Below, in pieces: positions 50,724 to 61,740 of a stretch of 64,000 nucleotides of DNA (its first letter is position 1; each line of letters begins with the position of its first letter). Source of the stretch: Terfezia claveryi (lineage: Eukaryota > Ascomycota > Pezizomycetes > Pezizales > Pezizaceae). The stretch covers positions 207,236-271,235 of the forward strand of contig WHUX01000066.1 in NCBI GenBank assembly GCA_015179025.1, read 5' to 3'. The notes below the pieces were generated by a model, which was not told where the DNA came from, did no database searches, and worked only from the letters and a program-made list of their open reading frames with translations. The position numbers and the translations under genes were made by a program.

Positions 50724-53414
50724 TCATTCAACTGGGCAAGGCTTCCTCGAGTATCGTTGGTGGAACAGGGTGACCAAATCCTGTGCATTCTCCAAGTCCT
50801 CCGCAGGTTGCCAGGTAGTCTCCTCATCCCCTAACCACTTGACCTTATACTGAAATCGTCCGTAGTGTTTCCTTGAGTCCAGTACCTCCTCAACCTCCCA
50901 CTCCTCTTCACCTGCGATCACCACTGGAGGAGGTGAGGGGTGCTTTTGCCCGGGAAGGGGATCGTCGACGGCTGGCTCGATCTCCGAGACATGAACGACC
51001 GGATGGCACTTGATATCCTTGGGAAACCTCAGCCAATAAGCATGAGTGCCCACAGCTGCCAATACCTCAAAGGGGCCCAGGAACTTATGATCCAGCTTGT
51101 GGGAGGGGCGTTCTGTTCGGAAGTGCCGGCTGGAGAGCCACACCTTGTCTCCTGGTTGGTATCTGGGGGCTGGCAGCCGTGATCCATTGGCATACTCGGC
51201 TTGCCTGGCTTGTGCATATCCCAGCTCAGCTTTCAGCATAGAGTGGAGCTCAGCAATCCCAGCTGTGAACTCCTTGGCCAGGGCATCTTTTTTGGCTATT
51301 TGCAGGGTCGCCAGGGCATCCACGAACCGGGGGTGCCAACCGTAGTTAGCCAGGAAAGGCGAGGTTTTGGAGGATTCCGAGAACTGGTTGTTCGCGGTAA
51401 ATTCGCAGGTGGCCAGCAACGAAACCCAGTTATTTTGCTGGTAGTTGACAAAAGCCCGCAGATATTGCTCCATAATGGCGTTCATCCTCTCTGATTGGCC
51501 GTCCGTCTGGGGGTGATATGCCGTTGACAAGCGTACTTTGATCCCCAGAATCTCGCAGAATGCTCTCCAAAAGTCTGAGGTGAACTGAGGGCCATGGTCA
51601 GACACAATAGATTCAGGGAGCCCGTGATACCGGAACACATTATTGAGGTAGAGGTTGGCCAACTTCTGAGCAGAACAGGTATCCCGACAAGGTATAACAT
51701 GCCTCATTTTTGTCAACCGATCAACCACCATCAGGATGGCATTGAACCCAGAGTCTTCCGGCAATCCTGTCACGAAATCCATGGTCAGGTGCAGCCACGG
51801 CCGATCCAGGATATCCATGGGCTTCAGGGTACCATATGGGGCGTGGCGGATGGGCTTAGCACACTTGTAAACGTGGCAGTTCCGTATGTACCGCTCCACG
51901 TCCTTCCGTTGGTCAAACCATATGTATTCCCTAGCCAGAAGTTCTAACGTTTTGGCCACTCTAGGGTGACCTGCAACCAGGCTGTCATGGTGATCCTTGA
52001 TCAATCGCAGGCGCAGCTCTCCTACCGGCATATAGACCCGTTCGAGGTGGTAAAGGAGGCCTTCCTGGATGGCGTATTCGGCCAGAGAGATTTTAGGGTG
52101 GCGGCGTTGGCCGGAATCCACTGCAGCGATGATTTCCCGGGCCAGGGGGTCTCCTTCGTAAGCCTGTCTCACTAGTTGTCGGAGGTCGGCTTCCCCATTA
52201 GCCTCAGCTTCTGCATTAGCCTCAGCCTCAGCTTCTGCATCAGCCTCAGCCTCAGCTTCTGCATCAGCCTCAGCCTCAGCTTCCACATCGGCCTCAGCTT
52301 CAGCTTCTGCATCCGCATCAGTATTAGCAAGGACATTGGCCGCCAGATCAAGGTTTTCGGGCTTCAATACCACCTGATTTTGGTATTTTAGCCTTTCATC
52401 CCCCCCCTTAGGGAGATCTCCTGATCTCCGGGTTAATGCATCGGGCTTGCCCCCAGCCTTTCCTGGCCGGTATCTGATCTTGAAGTTGAACCGAGATAAG
52501 AACTCCGACCACCTAGCTTGCCTTCGGTTAAGCAGCTTGGTGGTGGTGAAATACTCAAGGTTCTTATGATCGGACAACACCTCGATAATTCCCTTGGCTG
52601 ACTCCAGGTGTGGCCTCCACTCCTCGAATGCTCGCACAATGGCAATCAGCTCTTTATCATAAATCTCGTAGTTGCACTCAGCCAGGGAGTGCTTTTTTGA
52701 GAAGTATACCACTGGGTGGAGGATGCCATTGTCATCGTTCTGGGACAGGATTCCCGTGGAGACATAGTCGGAAGCATCGGTTTCGACAATACACTCCTGG
52801 TCAGGGTTGAAATGGGCGAGGATCGGTGCTGAGCAGAAGGCTTTCTTAAGGTTCTGGAAGGCAGATTGGGCTTCTGGATTCCAGTCGAAACGCCGGTCTT
52901 TTTTGGTTAGGGTGGTGAGGGGGGCTACGATCTTCGAATATCCCAGGATAAAATGCCGGTAAAAGTTGGCGAACCCCAGGAATGCCTGGATATCCTTGAG
53001 ATTCACTGGGATTTGCCATTCCTGGACAGCGGTAACCTTAGCAGGGTCCATCCTAATGCCCTCCGTGGTGATGATTAACTCTAGATACTTGACCTCCTGC
53101 ACATGAAACTCGCATTTTTCCGGTTTTAGGTATAACCCAGCCTTCTCCAACTTCTCTAGCACCTGCCTCACATGGACTTTGTATTCCACTAGGGAGTCCG
53201 AGTATATGAGGATATCATCCAGGTAGGCGGTGCAGAATACATCTAGAAAGTCCCGCAGAGTGTCGTTGATAAAGTGCTGAAAAGAGGCGGGGGCGTTGGT
53301 TAGGCCGAAAGGTATCATGTTATACTCAAAATAGCCATATCGTGTCCGGAAGGCAGTTTTCCACTCCTCCCCCTCAGCAATTCGTACCAAGTTGTATGCC
53401 CCTCTCAGATCCAA
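50724..53414 (-). CDS. pol of C2, intact 896-codon frame: RT palm, RNase H, integrase, chromodomain
   Basis: Uninterrupted over 2.7 kb. RT: AYLDD at residues 63-67. RNase [11 protein letters not shown] near 215. An Ala/Glu/Asp repeat (361-408) forms the linker to integrase. The integrase zinc region starts HHDSLVAGHPR near 475; the second motif reads NCHVYKC where C1 has CHVCK, so a zinc-binding Cys is Tyr here, by one G:C to A:T change. Core: MDFVTGLPED, SDHGPQFTSDFW, then the Glu region. Chromodomain from about 835 (WEVEEVLDSRKHYGRFQYKV) to the end, likely binding methylated histone tails. The first residue follows TTG rather than ATG, so it is the distal part of a polyprotein, not an independent gene. 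Confidence 0.88.
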   Translation of the reverse strand: MDLRGAYNLVRIAEGEEWKTAFRTRYGYFEYNMIPFGLTNAPASFQHFINDTLRDFLDVFCTAYLDDILIYSDSLVEYKVHVRQVLEKLEKAGLYLKPEKCEFHVQEVKYLELIITTEGIRMDPAKVTAVQEWQIPVNLKDIQAFLGFANFYRHFILGYSKIVAPLTTLTKKDRRFDWNPEAQSAFQNLKKAFCSAPILAHFNPDQECIVETDASDYVSTGILSQNDDNGILHPVVYFSKKHSLAECNYEIYDKELIAIVRAFEEWRPHLESAKGIIEVLSDHKNLEYFTTTKLLNRRQARWSEFLSRFNFKIRYRPGKAGGKPDALTRRSGDLPKGGDERLKYQNQVVLKPENLDLAANVLANTDADAEAEAEADVEAEAEADAEAEAEADAEAEAEANAEAEANGEADLRQLVRQAYEGDPLAREIIAAVDSGQRRHPKISLAEYAIQEGLLYHLERVYMPVGELRLRLIKDHHDSLVAGHPRVAKTLELLAREYIWFDQRKDVERYIRNCHVYKCAKPIRHAPYGTLKPMDILDRPWLHLTMDFVTGLPEDSGFNAILMVVDRLTKMRHVIPCRDTCSAQKLANLYLNNVFRYHGLPESIVSDHGPQFTSDFWRAFCEILGIKVRLSTAYHPQTDGQSERMNAIMEQYLRAFVNYQQNNWVSLLATCEFTANNQFSESSKTSPFLANYGWHPRFVDALATLQIAKKDALAKEFTAGIAELHSMLKAELGYAQARQAEYANGSRLPAPRYQPGDKVWLSSRHFRTERPSHKLDHKFLGPFEVLAAVGTHAYWLRFPKDIKCHPVVHVSEIEPAVDDPLPGQKHPSPPPVVIAGEEEWEVEEVLDSRKHYGRFQYKVKWLGDEETTWQPAEDLENAQDLVTLFHQRYSRKPCPVE

Positions 53415-54631
53415 TTTGGTGAACCATTTTGCCTTGGAAAGTCTGGCTAATGTCTCCTAGATCAGGGGCAAGGGGTATCTGTTCTTGACCATTATCTCGT
53501 TCAGGCCACGATAATCAACACACAACTGAAGACAGCCATCTGACTTCTTCACGAACAGCATAGGGCACCCGCTGGGGAGGAGCTGTGGCGAATGAAGCTC
53601 TTGTTGAGGTTTTCTTCCAGATATTTTTTCAGAGCTTCCAGTTCCACTCGGGACATCCCATAGAGAGGTCCATAAGGGGGGGTCTTTCCTTCCACCAGTG
53701 GGATTGTATGGTCATATGGTCGATGGGGGGCAAGCTTTTCTGCTGCTTTTTCCGAGAACAGGTCAATGAATTCATAGTATTCCCCCGGAACCATGGATTT
53801 CCACTCCTCCTTGGATCTCGTCTTGTTAATCTCTAGGTTCACTTCATGTATGGAGAGAGCGTGTGCCTTCAGCTTGTGCCTCCTAGTGAGGTAAGCGAAA
53901 GCCCCTGCCCCGATAAAGCTAACGTTCAGGGGTTTTGGGGTCGCCAGGGGGACAGAGGGGACAGGAGAAACAGTGGAAACAGGGGAAACAGGGGGAACAG
54001 GGGAAACAGGGGGAACAGGGGAACAGGGGTAACAGGGGAATTGGCATCGAGGTGCGCAGGCAGGTGCACCACTTGGGTCGAGTAGGTTACAGGGGTAGCA
54101 AGGCACACAGCCCAGTAACAGTGGCCTTCGGATTCCCGCAGTGTTTTTTGCAAAACTGGCTGTTGAACTGCAGGGTATAAGAGCCGAAGCTGACCGATAC
54201 ATCGTGCATTCTTAGCCACGGGATTCCGAGCACAATCGGGTATTTGAGCTTAGTCACAAATATCGGGAGGGCTTCGGAGTGATCCCCGACCAGGGCAGGC
54301 ACGCACGCAATATCGGTGATATCCCGGAGGAGATGGGTTGACCGTCGATGACATCCAGAACACAGGGGGTTTTTAGCTTTGACGTGGGTATGGAGAATTT
54401 ACTGACAAAGGCCTGGTCAATGAAGGCAATTCCTGAAGCTCCGCAATCTATAAGGGCTGACATGGTGATTGTTCTATCATTGATATTAAGGGAGATAGAT
54501 ACAACAAAATGCTCGCTGAACAAGCGAGATTCGTCAACAGCGGAAGAAACAGAAAATGCAGATAAAGACAAATGGCCTGGGGCAGGTCCCTTGCTAGTAT
54601 CAGTAACTAGGCAAGGGACAGGGCTTTTCCC
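53415..54631 (-). pseudogene. pol of C2, protease and N-terminal RT (broken)
   Basis: Protease SALIDCGASGIAFID (54450). A tandem stretch rich in Pro/Val (gggaacagggg units, 53940-54030) lies before KPLNVSFIGAGAFAYLTRR. The RT N-terminus reads [18 protein letters not shown]. Frameshifts near 54290, 54020 and 53560 and a stop near 53458 separate it from the intact downstream frame. Confidence 0.82.
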
Positions 54632-55768
54632 GACTTGTCAAGCTCTCAATCCTGGGCACTGGGGTATCGGAGATAGTGTGGATGGCGAGGGAGCGATTCT
54701 TTCGAAGGGGGCAAGCCGCGATGAAGTGGTCGGCCTTCCCACAGGCTATGCATAGCCCATTATTCCGGCGGCATTCCCTCTCTTCTTGGGTCAGGCGGGG
54801 TCTGCGCACGGATAAGTCCATAGGGGCCAGTCCACCCGCCACGAGAGAAGGGTGGGCTGGCTTGTTCGGGGGGGTTACAGGGGCCTATGGCTGGGGGCGA
54901 GGTGCTGAAAAGGTCGATCGTGGGGATGCTGTTGTAGAGGAGGCCTTAAGGCTGTTTCTAAACCTGGCCATCTTTTGCTTCAATCGGCTGGCCTGATCAA
55001 TGAATTCTTCAAGGGTGTGGACGTCTGGGAAGTTGATAAGTGCCTGTCTCAGTTCCACACTTAAGCCTTCCTGGAATTGATCCAGTTTGATCTTGTCGCT
55101 CCATTCGACCTCCGCAGCTAGCCTAGAGAATTCGGCCACATAGGTGGCCAGGTCGGTGTTTCTTTGTCGGAGGGCCCGGAGGGCTAGGGTGGCCGTTCCC
55201 TTTGGGTCCGGGTCTCCAAACGCTCGGTCGAGAATCACGAATATGGCAGGGATATCCGCTAGTTTAATACCTGTTTCCAAAACATAGGGCTGGTCTTGGT
55301 CCAGAGCCTTCCCCTCCAGTAGGCCGTAAACATAAGTGAGTTTGTGCTGGGTGGTTGGAAACTTAGCAGCGTCTCCGTTGAGCTTAATATTGATGGAGTT
55401 TTTCCAGGCCTTGAGGCAGGCCCGTTCGCCGTTAAATTTGGGTGGGGTGGGAAGGTCTTGGGTTTTGGTGGGCGTGGTGGTCACAGGTGCCTGTGCGTTG
55501 CAGCGGCAAGGGCACGGTTGAGATTGCGCATGGTTACTCCGTCGTCTGCGAGGTCTTCTCGGAGAAGGAGGATTTCATTTTCGGCTTCTTTCAGCCTACG
55601 TTGGGTGTCCTAGAGCTCCGCTCCTTGTTTTTCGCCAATCTTATAGGTGTCGGTGAAGATATCGATGGCCATTCAGCGGTATTCCAACAGCTGGGCTGGG
55701 TCTGAGGGTATTGGGGTTTCCCGCCATGCTTGGAACCTGTCGGTAGGTAACAGGGTTGGTTCGGACAT
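54600..55768 (-). pseudogene. gag of C2
   Basis: The ATG at 55768 starts MSEPTLLPTDRFQAWRETPI. After stops and a frameshift near 55490 the capsid frame runs 55484-54885 (FNGERACLKAWKNSINIKLN; FQEGLSVELRQALI). A TAG near 54882, probably from Gln, separates it from the zinc-knuckle part CIACGKADHFIAAC (54740). The capsid part is about as long as in C1. Confidence 0.85.
54625..54631 (-). promoter_or_regulatory. Frameshift heptamer retained in C2, gag frame displaced
   Basis: GGGAAAA is conserved and in register with pol, but the zinc-knuckle frame reads CGG GAA AAG here, so an indel in C2 upstream has moved gag out of the frame needed for slippage. Confidence 0.5.
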
Positions 55769-55799
55769 TGTACCGGTTGGTCAGAGTGATCCAATGTAG

Positions 55800-56362
55800 T
55801 GTAACGCGGGCTCTGGGGGACAAGGCGACCAAGGGGTACGCCGAGGAAGTGGCAAGGGGCAATCGCACACATAGGAGCGCTACGTGTGTGATCTGGGGAA
55901 AGGCTAGGGTAAGACACATATAGGAACGCTACGTGTGTGACCAGGGGGAGGCTGAGACGGGAGGCAAGGGCAAGAGGCAAGAGGGGCAGAGGGCAAGGGA
56001 CACGAGACACGCGGAAGCAGTTGCCGCGTGTGTCAAAGGAGGCAGCTGGGCTGCAGAGACAAGGCGAGACAAGGAGGTGCACAAGGGAGATGCACCAACG
56101 TGGAGAGAAGCAAGGCTCTGTATTGGATATACCAGACATTGGATGAGGATCCAACGAGAGGGCGGAGGGACGAAGATATATATACATGATTCCAGGCCAA
56201 GGCCGTGGAAGGAATAAGCTTCCTGAGATTCCTATCTCGGAAGCTAAGATAACAATCACCCATTAATGACATACAAACAAGCCTGTTCGAGTGTCAAAAC
56301 AGCATGACACCCGAACAAGCCTGTTCGAGTGTCAAATCAAGACTAAGAACACGGTTGTGACA
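55800..56362 (-). repeat. 5' LTR of C2
   Basis: 563 bp. It carries two copies of the GACAC hairpin (56267-56331), which accounts for its 38-bp excess over the 3' LTR. Confidence 0.9.
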
Positions 56363-56760
56363 AACCACAATATTTCAGACAAGCTCTCCTTATGAAGCTA
56401 TAAGGCTAATACTATTGGATACACTGAAAACTTTGCAAGTCATTAAGTTCGAACTAATACAGGGCAAATTAAATGATCCCTGAGACTAAAGTGAGTAGAA
56501 CCAGACAATACCAGCCCTTATTTGATGAAGAAATAGCCAAAGAACCAACTTAATCAACCATTACTCAGAGCCAACTCCCCAACCAGCAGCTCCACCACCA
56601 ATCAAGAAGCCACGAAATATAGGAATACTCTCACGTGGAACAAGTCCATAAATGGCAAATTGAGTAGAACAGGGTAAAGATACAGGGAAACTGAATATGG
56701 CAAAACGGGCATATTCTACGAAGGATAAAAGAGCCAGAAAGTATGCAGGAAACATCTCTA

Positions 56761-57031
56761 AAAAAGTAGAGCACTGGGACTATAGCAATAAGTCTATAGT
56801 AATATCTAGATATCTCTCCTCTTCTGAATATACATGATCAATTATCTTCATGATTCCTTTGCTGTACAACCTCGTAATCTTACAGGTTATGAGTCCGGCA
56901 CTCAAGGCAAAGAAGCAATAAGAATAAAAGACAGTTGAAATATCTGTGGTACCAACCTAGTAATACTACTATTTAGAAAGCAGAATCCCAAAAGCTATGG
57001 CCACTCTATCGTTGCAACATAAAGAAACCCT
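56761..57031 (+). other. Unassigned sequence upstream of copia M gag
   Basis: No frame. It should hold the leader, and perhaps part of an LTR, of M, but no second copy is in the window to define it. Confidence 0.3.
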
Positions 57032-60000
57032 ATGAAACTCCGCATATATATGCCTACACACCGATCCTGGTTAAAGAAAATAAACCGTCAGAACAAGCAA
57101 CTCTTTAAAAATCTCTTCAGAAATAAATCTTCAGGAATCACCACAACCTCAAGAGAATCACTGTTAGATACCGAATACCTAGAACAGGAATTACAGAAAA
57201 GTGGGCTATACAACGAGGCACTAGCGACAAAAGGAACCCAAGAAGAAGAAGGAAACCATCAAGAGCTCGGAAATCTCTTAACTGACCTTAATACCTAAGA
57301 AGCAGAAACATCTCTACTAGACAGAGGAATCTAGTACGAGGACAAATTAATAAGCTTCGACCAAATACACCTAGTGCTCATCTAAATGAGCAGTACAGCA
57401 GGACCCGCCCCAGAAAGGGAATCAGAACACGAAGTTAAATATCCAAATCTCCTAGTCAACATTCAGATCTAATGAAGAAGAGGGTGAAAAGCAAGAACTC
57501 CACCTCCTCTACCACCAGATTTACCAACACCACCTCCAGTAACTATGTCCAAAGAATGATCAATCCCAAAGATCGAGCCCAAGCTTAGCGGACAACAGGA
57601 CTATGCTTAATGGATACTATCTATTGAGCAAACGCTTAGCAGCTATGATCACAAAGATGATACAATATAGGAAATTGTCACCAGAGATGTCCAAGATCCA
57701 GATTCTACAGCTATCGAAAAAGCTAGAGATGTAGATGCTAAAGCTTGGAAGAAAGACAACAACTTTGCAATCCTTACAATAAAAAGAAATTGCGAGAAAG
57801 AAGTTGTAGATATCATTGGACTAGCCAGAACAGCCAACGAAGCCTATAAAGAGTTGAAGGTCAAATTCGAAGGCAAGACTGTCACTACACTCGGAGCTCT
57901 ACTTATTAGAGTCATCAAACTCAGCTATGACGATAGAAATAGTTCAATCAAAGAACACATTAGCGAGTTCGACAAAAAGTGGGGATTCATGAGATCTATA
58001 TTGGGAGGATCGATCCCAGACGACCTTAAAGAATTCGGAACAATATTAACAGGCTTAAGCAAAAATGACTAAGCCAAAGGGATATTTCTGCTAGCCACTC
58101 TTCCGCCCTACTACAATACTCTCATTGAAAATATCTAGATAAAGAGTAGACTTACCTATAGCGATATCACTATACATCTCAAGACATATATCCCAAGTAG
58201 GCAAAAGGGGAAAAGGAGAGGAGATAATTCTGGAGATTTGGTACAAAACCCAGTAGTACTCAAGACAGGAGCTGGCAGGGGATGGGATCAAGGACATAAT
58301 GGTAAAAGATGTAACTACTACATCAGCAAAGGATGGAAAGGACTAAACCACAGAGAATTCGAGTGCTTTACCAAAAAGTACGAAAAGAGAAAGGTCAAGA
58401 AGGCTAAGAAGGAAGATTCCGACAATGAAGAATCTGATAAAAAAGGAGTTACTATCAAGGTTGTTTGGATTGGAAAAACAAGGGTAGGATATGAAGGATG
58501 TTATGAGTATGATACAGCAGCCACCCACTATACGACCAATGAATACAACCGACTTACCGATGTCCAATACAACCTCACCATCAAGGTATCCGCTCATGAT
58601 CTGACCAAATCCATTTGCCATACTATAGGAACTTTAGTCTTCAGACACATTGGCTGCAATATCTGCCACGAGCAATGCTTATATGATCCTACATAGAGCA
58701 ACATTATTAGTAGCCTTCGGATGCCAGAGGACTTCATCATGCAAGGAAAAAAGGGCAAGATAGAGCTAAAAACAGGAAGGAAAATACTTTACAAAATGGA
58801 TCGAGATATTGATGGAATATAGATCAAGCCTGAAAATACAGTCAAAAACTGGAAGGGATCAGGAATTAAAAGGATCGAGGGAACTAGTGAGGAAACTGCA
58901 ATTAGCCTACATGAAAGGTATGGACATATTTCCTATAATACCTTCAAAACTCTCCTCGAATACCTGAAGGATCAGAAAGAGAAGATCTGATGTAAGGCAT
59001 GTGTAATGAATGGTACTAGACAGTATTCATTCGGTACCGTTTATACAATCTATATCCGTAGGTACGGACGTTTGTGTATTTCGGTTCTGCTGAGGTAAGA
59101 CCTCAGAAGGGTAGGGAGATTACTATGTGGGACGTTTCCAAAGGGAACAGTAATTAACTGGTGTAATCTATCTTATATGATTTGTGCTATCTAAGCTATA
59201 TGATCTTGATCTGATCGGAATATAGGCTTGCTTGCTCTGAAGGCTTGCTTGGTTGCTTCTTGTCTTTCTGTGGATTCCAGAGGGAATCCAGCGGCCTATT
59301 TATACTCCTCTGAGATCTGATGACTAAGGAAATAAATACAATAAAGGGTGGCACACCAGAAGGTGGTGCACTGTACAAAAGGGGTTATGTGGCCATAGTA
59401 ATGAGTCACACGCCATAAACGATGGTCATGTGGCCATAGTAGTGACTCACACGCCTTTAAACAGAGGTCACGCGGCCATAATGAGGGTGTGCTCATATGG
59501 TAAGTTCCATAGAAGTTCCTATGGCAAATTCCGCGTGCTATGGATGCTTATAAAGCAATAGGAGGTGGTAGAAGGCTAGTCCTTCAACCGAGATGCTTAG
59601 TTACCTAATATAGTAGTAATATAGGAAATACAAAAGTATATAATCAATTATATAAGCAATGAAATAACGTTCTCCATTATAGCATGTGAACAAGGAAAGG
59701 CCACCAAACTGGCTACATCCAAGCAGCCTAAAGATCTACAGATCAGGATAAACTGACTTCTAAAATGGGTCCATGCAGACCTTGTCGGACCAATCGAACC
59801 TCCCATACCTAGCAAACAATATCAATATCTGCTAGTAATTGTGGATGACTTTAGCTGGTATATAGCTGTACAGCCCCTTCGAAAGAAGAGCGAGACTGGA
59901 AAAGTATTAATCGAAATAATCAATAAACTGGAAGCAGCTATAACCCTACGAGTTAGCCAAATCCAAGCAGACTGGGGAGGAGAATTCCGCAATAATGATC

Positions 60001-60720
60001 TTCAAGAAGAACTAAAGCAATGAGGCATAGCCTCTAAAGAAACTATCCTAAAGCATAGTGAAACAAATGCTATAATCGAATGAGTAAACCGAACGATCCT
60101 CACTATGAGCAGGACTGCTCTAATAGGGTTAGCCCTACCTAAAGGCTTGTGGGACAAAGCTTCGAGCTGGGCAGCCTATACAAAGAATCAGATTCCCTAT
60201 AAAACTCTTTAAGGAAAAACCCCCATCAAAATCATGCTCAAAAAGGATCCAGAAGCCGAACGGATAAAGCTAAGACCGTTTGGACAGTGAGTCCTCTGCT
60301 TTAATTACGATATCTCTGATAAACTCTCTCTAAGAAGCTATGAAGCCAATATAATTGGCTATACAGAAAGCTTCAAAAGCTACTAAGTACGAATAGACAC
60401 TAGCCAAGTAAAGCTTGCCCTCCGACCGGTCCCTATAGAAGATTCAGAAACTAGTAGCTCAGAATCTCCAGATGAAGCCCCTAGCAAAGAGGAAGAAGAC
60501 ACTCCCCAGAAACAGAAATGTGAAGACCTCCTAGAAGACCCAAAAACACCAGTACCAGTTCTCCAACCTGTAGCACTACTTCCAATAAAGAAGCCTAAAA
60601 AAACTACTCAAGACTGGGAAAGTATAGTCAGTACCAGGAAATCAGAGCAGCAGTCTGTACAAAGGAGGATATTCATAGAAGGAGCTAATCTAGACTACTC
60701 AACCGATGAGCAAGCTCGCA
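57032..60720 (+). pseudogene. Ty1/copia element M, single-frame gag-pol with stops
   Basis: Segments 57032-59001 and 59687-60720. Removing solo LTR L1 plus one duplication copy (685 nt) puts all pieces in one frame. Gag: EPKLSGQQDYA (57580), ELKVKFEGKTVTTLG (57860). Lys/Asp-rich spacer (58380-58450). Protease-like YEYDTAATHYTTN (58505), Asp-Thr-Ala. Pre-integrase ISLHERYGHISYNTF (58900). Integrase: HADLVGP, VIVDDFSWYIAV, IQADWGGEFRN (59960), then the Glu region with stops. The RT part is lost, since F2 begins at 60721. Stops are mostly TAG or TGA. Confidence 0.82.
59002..59681 (-). repeat. Solo LTR L1 of the F family in copia M
   Basis: 680 bp, from TGTAATGAATGG to CATTATA (from CATTACA). 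The duplication gcatg is at 58997-59001 and 59682-59686. No internal element sequence is present, so the element was removed by LTR recombination. Confidence 0.9.
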
Positions 60721-61705
60721 TGTAATGAATGGTACTAGACAGTATTCATTCGGTACCGTTTATACAATCTATATCCGTAGGCACGGACGTTTGTATATTT
60801 CGGTTCTGCTGAAATAAGACCTCAGAAGGGTAGGGAGATTACTATGTGGGACGTTCCCAGAGGGAACAGTAATTAACTAGTGTAATCTATCTTATATGAT
60901 TTATACTATCTAAGCTATATGATCTTGATCTGATCGGAATATAGGCTTGCTTGCTCTAGGTGCTTGCTTGTTGCTTCTTGTCTTTCTATGGATTCCAGAG
61001 GGAATCCAGCAGCCTATTTATACTCCTCTGAGATCTGATGAATAAGAAAATAAATACAATAAAGGGTGGCACACCAGAAGGTGGTGTGCTGTACAAAAGA
61101 GGTTATATGGCCATAGTAATAAGTCATACGCCTTAAACAATAGTCATGTGGCCATAGTAATGAGTCACACGCCTTAAACAGAGGTCACGCGGCCATAATG
61201 TGGGTGTCCTCATATGGCAAGTGCCATGGAACTTCCCATGGCAAATTCCGCGTGCTATGGATGCTTAAAAAGCAATAGGAAGTGGTTGAAGGCTAGTCTT
61301 TCAATCGTGAACTTAGTTACATAATATAGTAGTAATATAGGAAATACAAAAGTATATAATCAATTATATAAGCAATAAAACAACGTTCTCCATTACACTT
61401 CTCCATATAGAAGGATTTCCTATCCTTACTTCTTTTGCTCTGCCATATTGATTTCCATACGTCCTAAGATTTGATGCATTGTTAATACATTAGCATTAAT
61501 ATGAATATCCTTAGTATTCCCTTGACTCATAATTCTATCTCGTTCTTGTTGAATGAGAGCTCGGGTCTTATCTCTGGTTCATGGTCCTTGTCTTCCTTTA
61601 GTTCTTCGACGTCTTTTGAATGTATCTTCCATACTTCCAGTTGTCCAGAAGTCTTGAAGAATTTCGGTAGTGATATCCTTGGCATTTACTCAGGAATCAT
61701 GTTTA
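60721..61705 (-). mobile_element. 5'-truncated F-family element F2 (3' LTR and pol end)
   Basis: 60721-61397 is an F-family LTR. 61398-61705 is the reverse complement of the last 300 bp of F (26280 back to about 25985), including the polypurine region and the codons after the chromodomain. Similarity stops near 61705, where unrelated sequence begins. Confidence 0.85.
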
Positions 61706-61740
61706 CATCAGGAATAAAAATAGTTTGTCTCCCATGTGTC

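Larger units (their letters stand above)
50059..56362 (-). mobile_element. Chromovirus C2, the best preserved copy
   Basis: LTRs are 50059-50583 and 55800-56362. The duplication aacca is at 50054-50058 and 56363-56367. The polypurine tract (AAAGGGGGGATAG, minus) abuts the 3' LTR. It has the same organisation as B1 and C1, with a distinct gag N-terminus. Confidence 0.93.
49880..56760 (+). pseudogene. Copia fragment K (integrase end and linker), split by C2
   Basis: Own sequence is 49880-50058 and 56368-56760. The first piece encodes AAYTKNSIPKRP-like residues with stops. The second matches 60300-60440 of copia M (agctat-aggctaatac-attgg-tacactgaaa against the M version). K is therefore another, more decayed copy of the M family. 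Its RT is missing: the sequence passes into an unassigned stretch near 56760. Confidence 0.6.
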
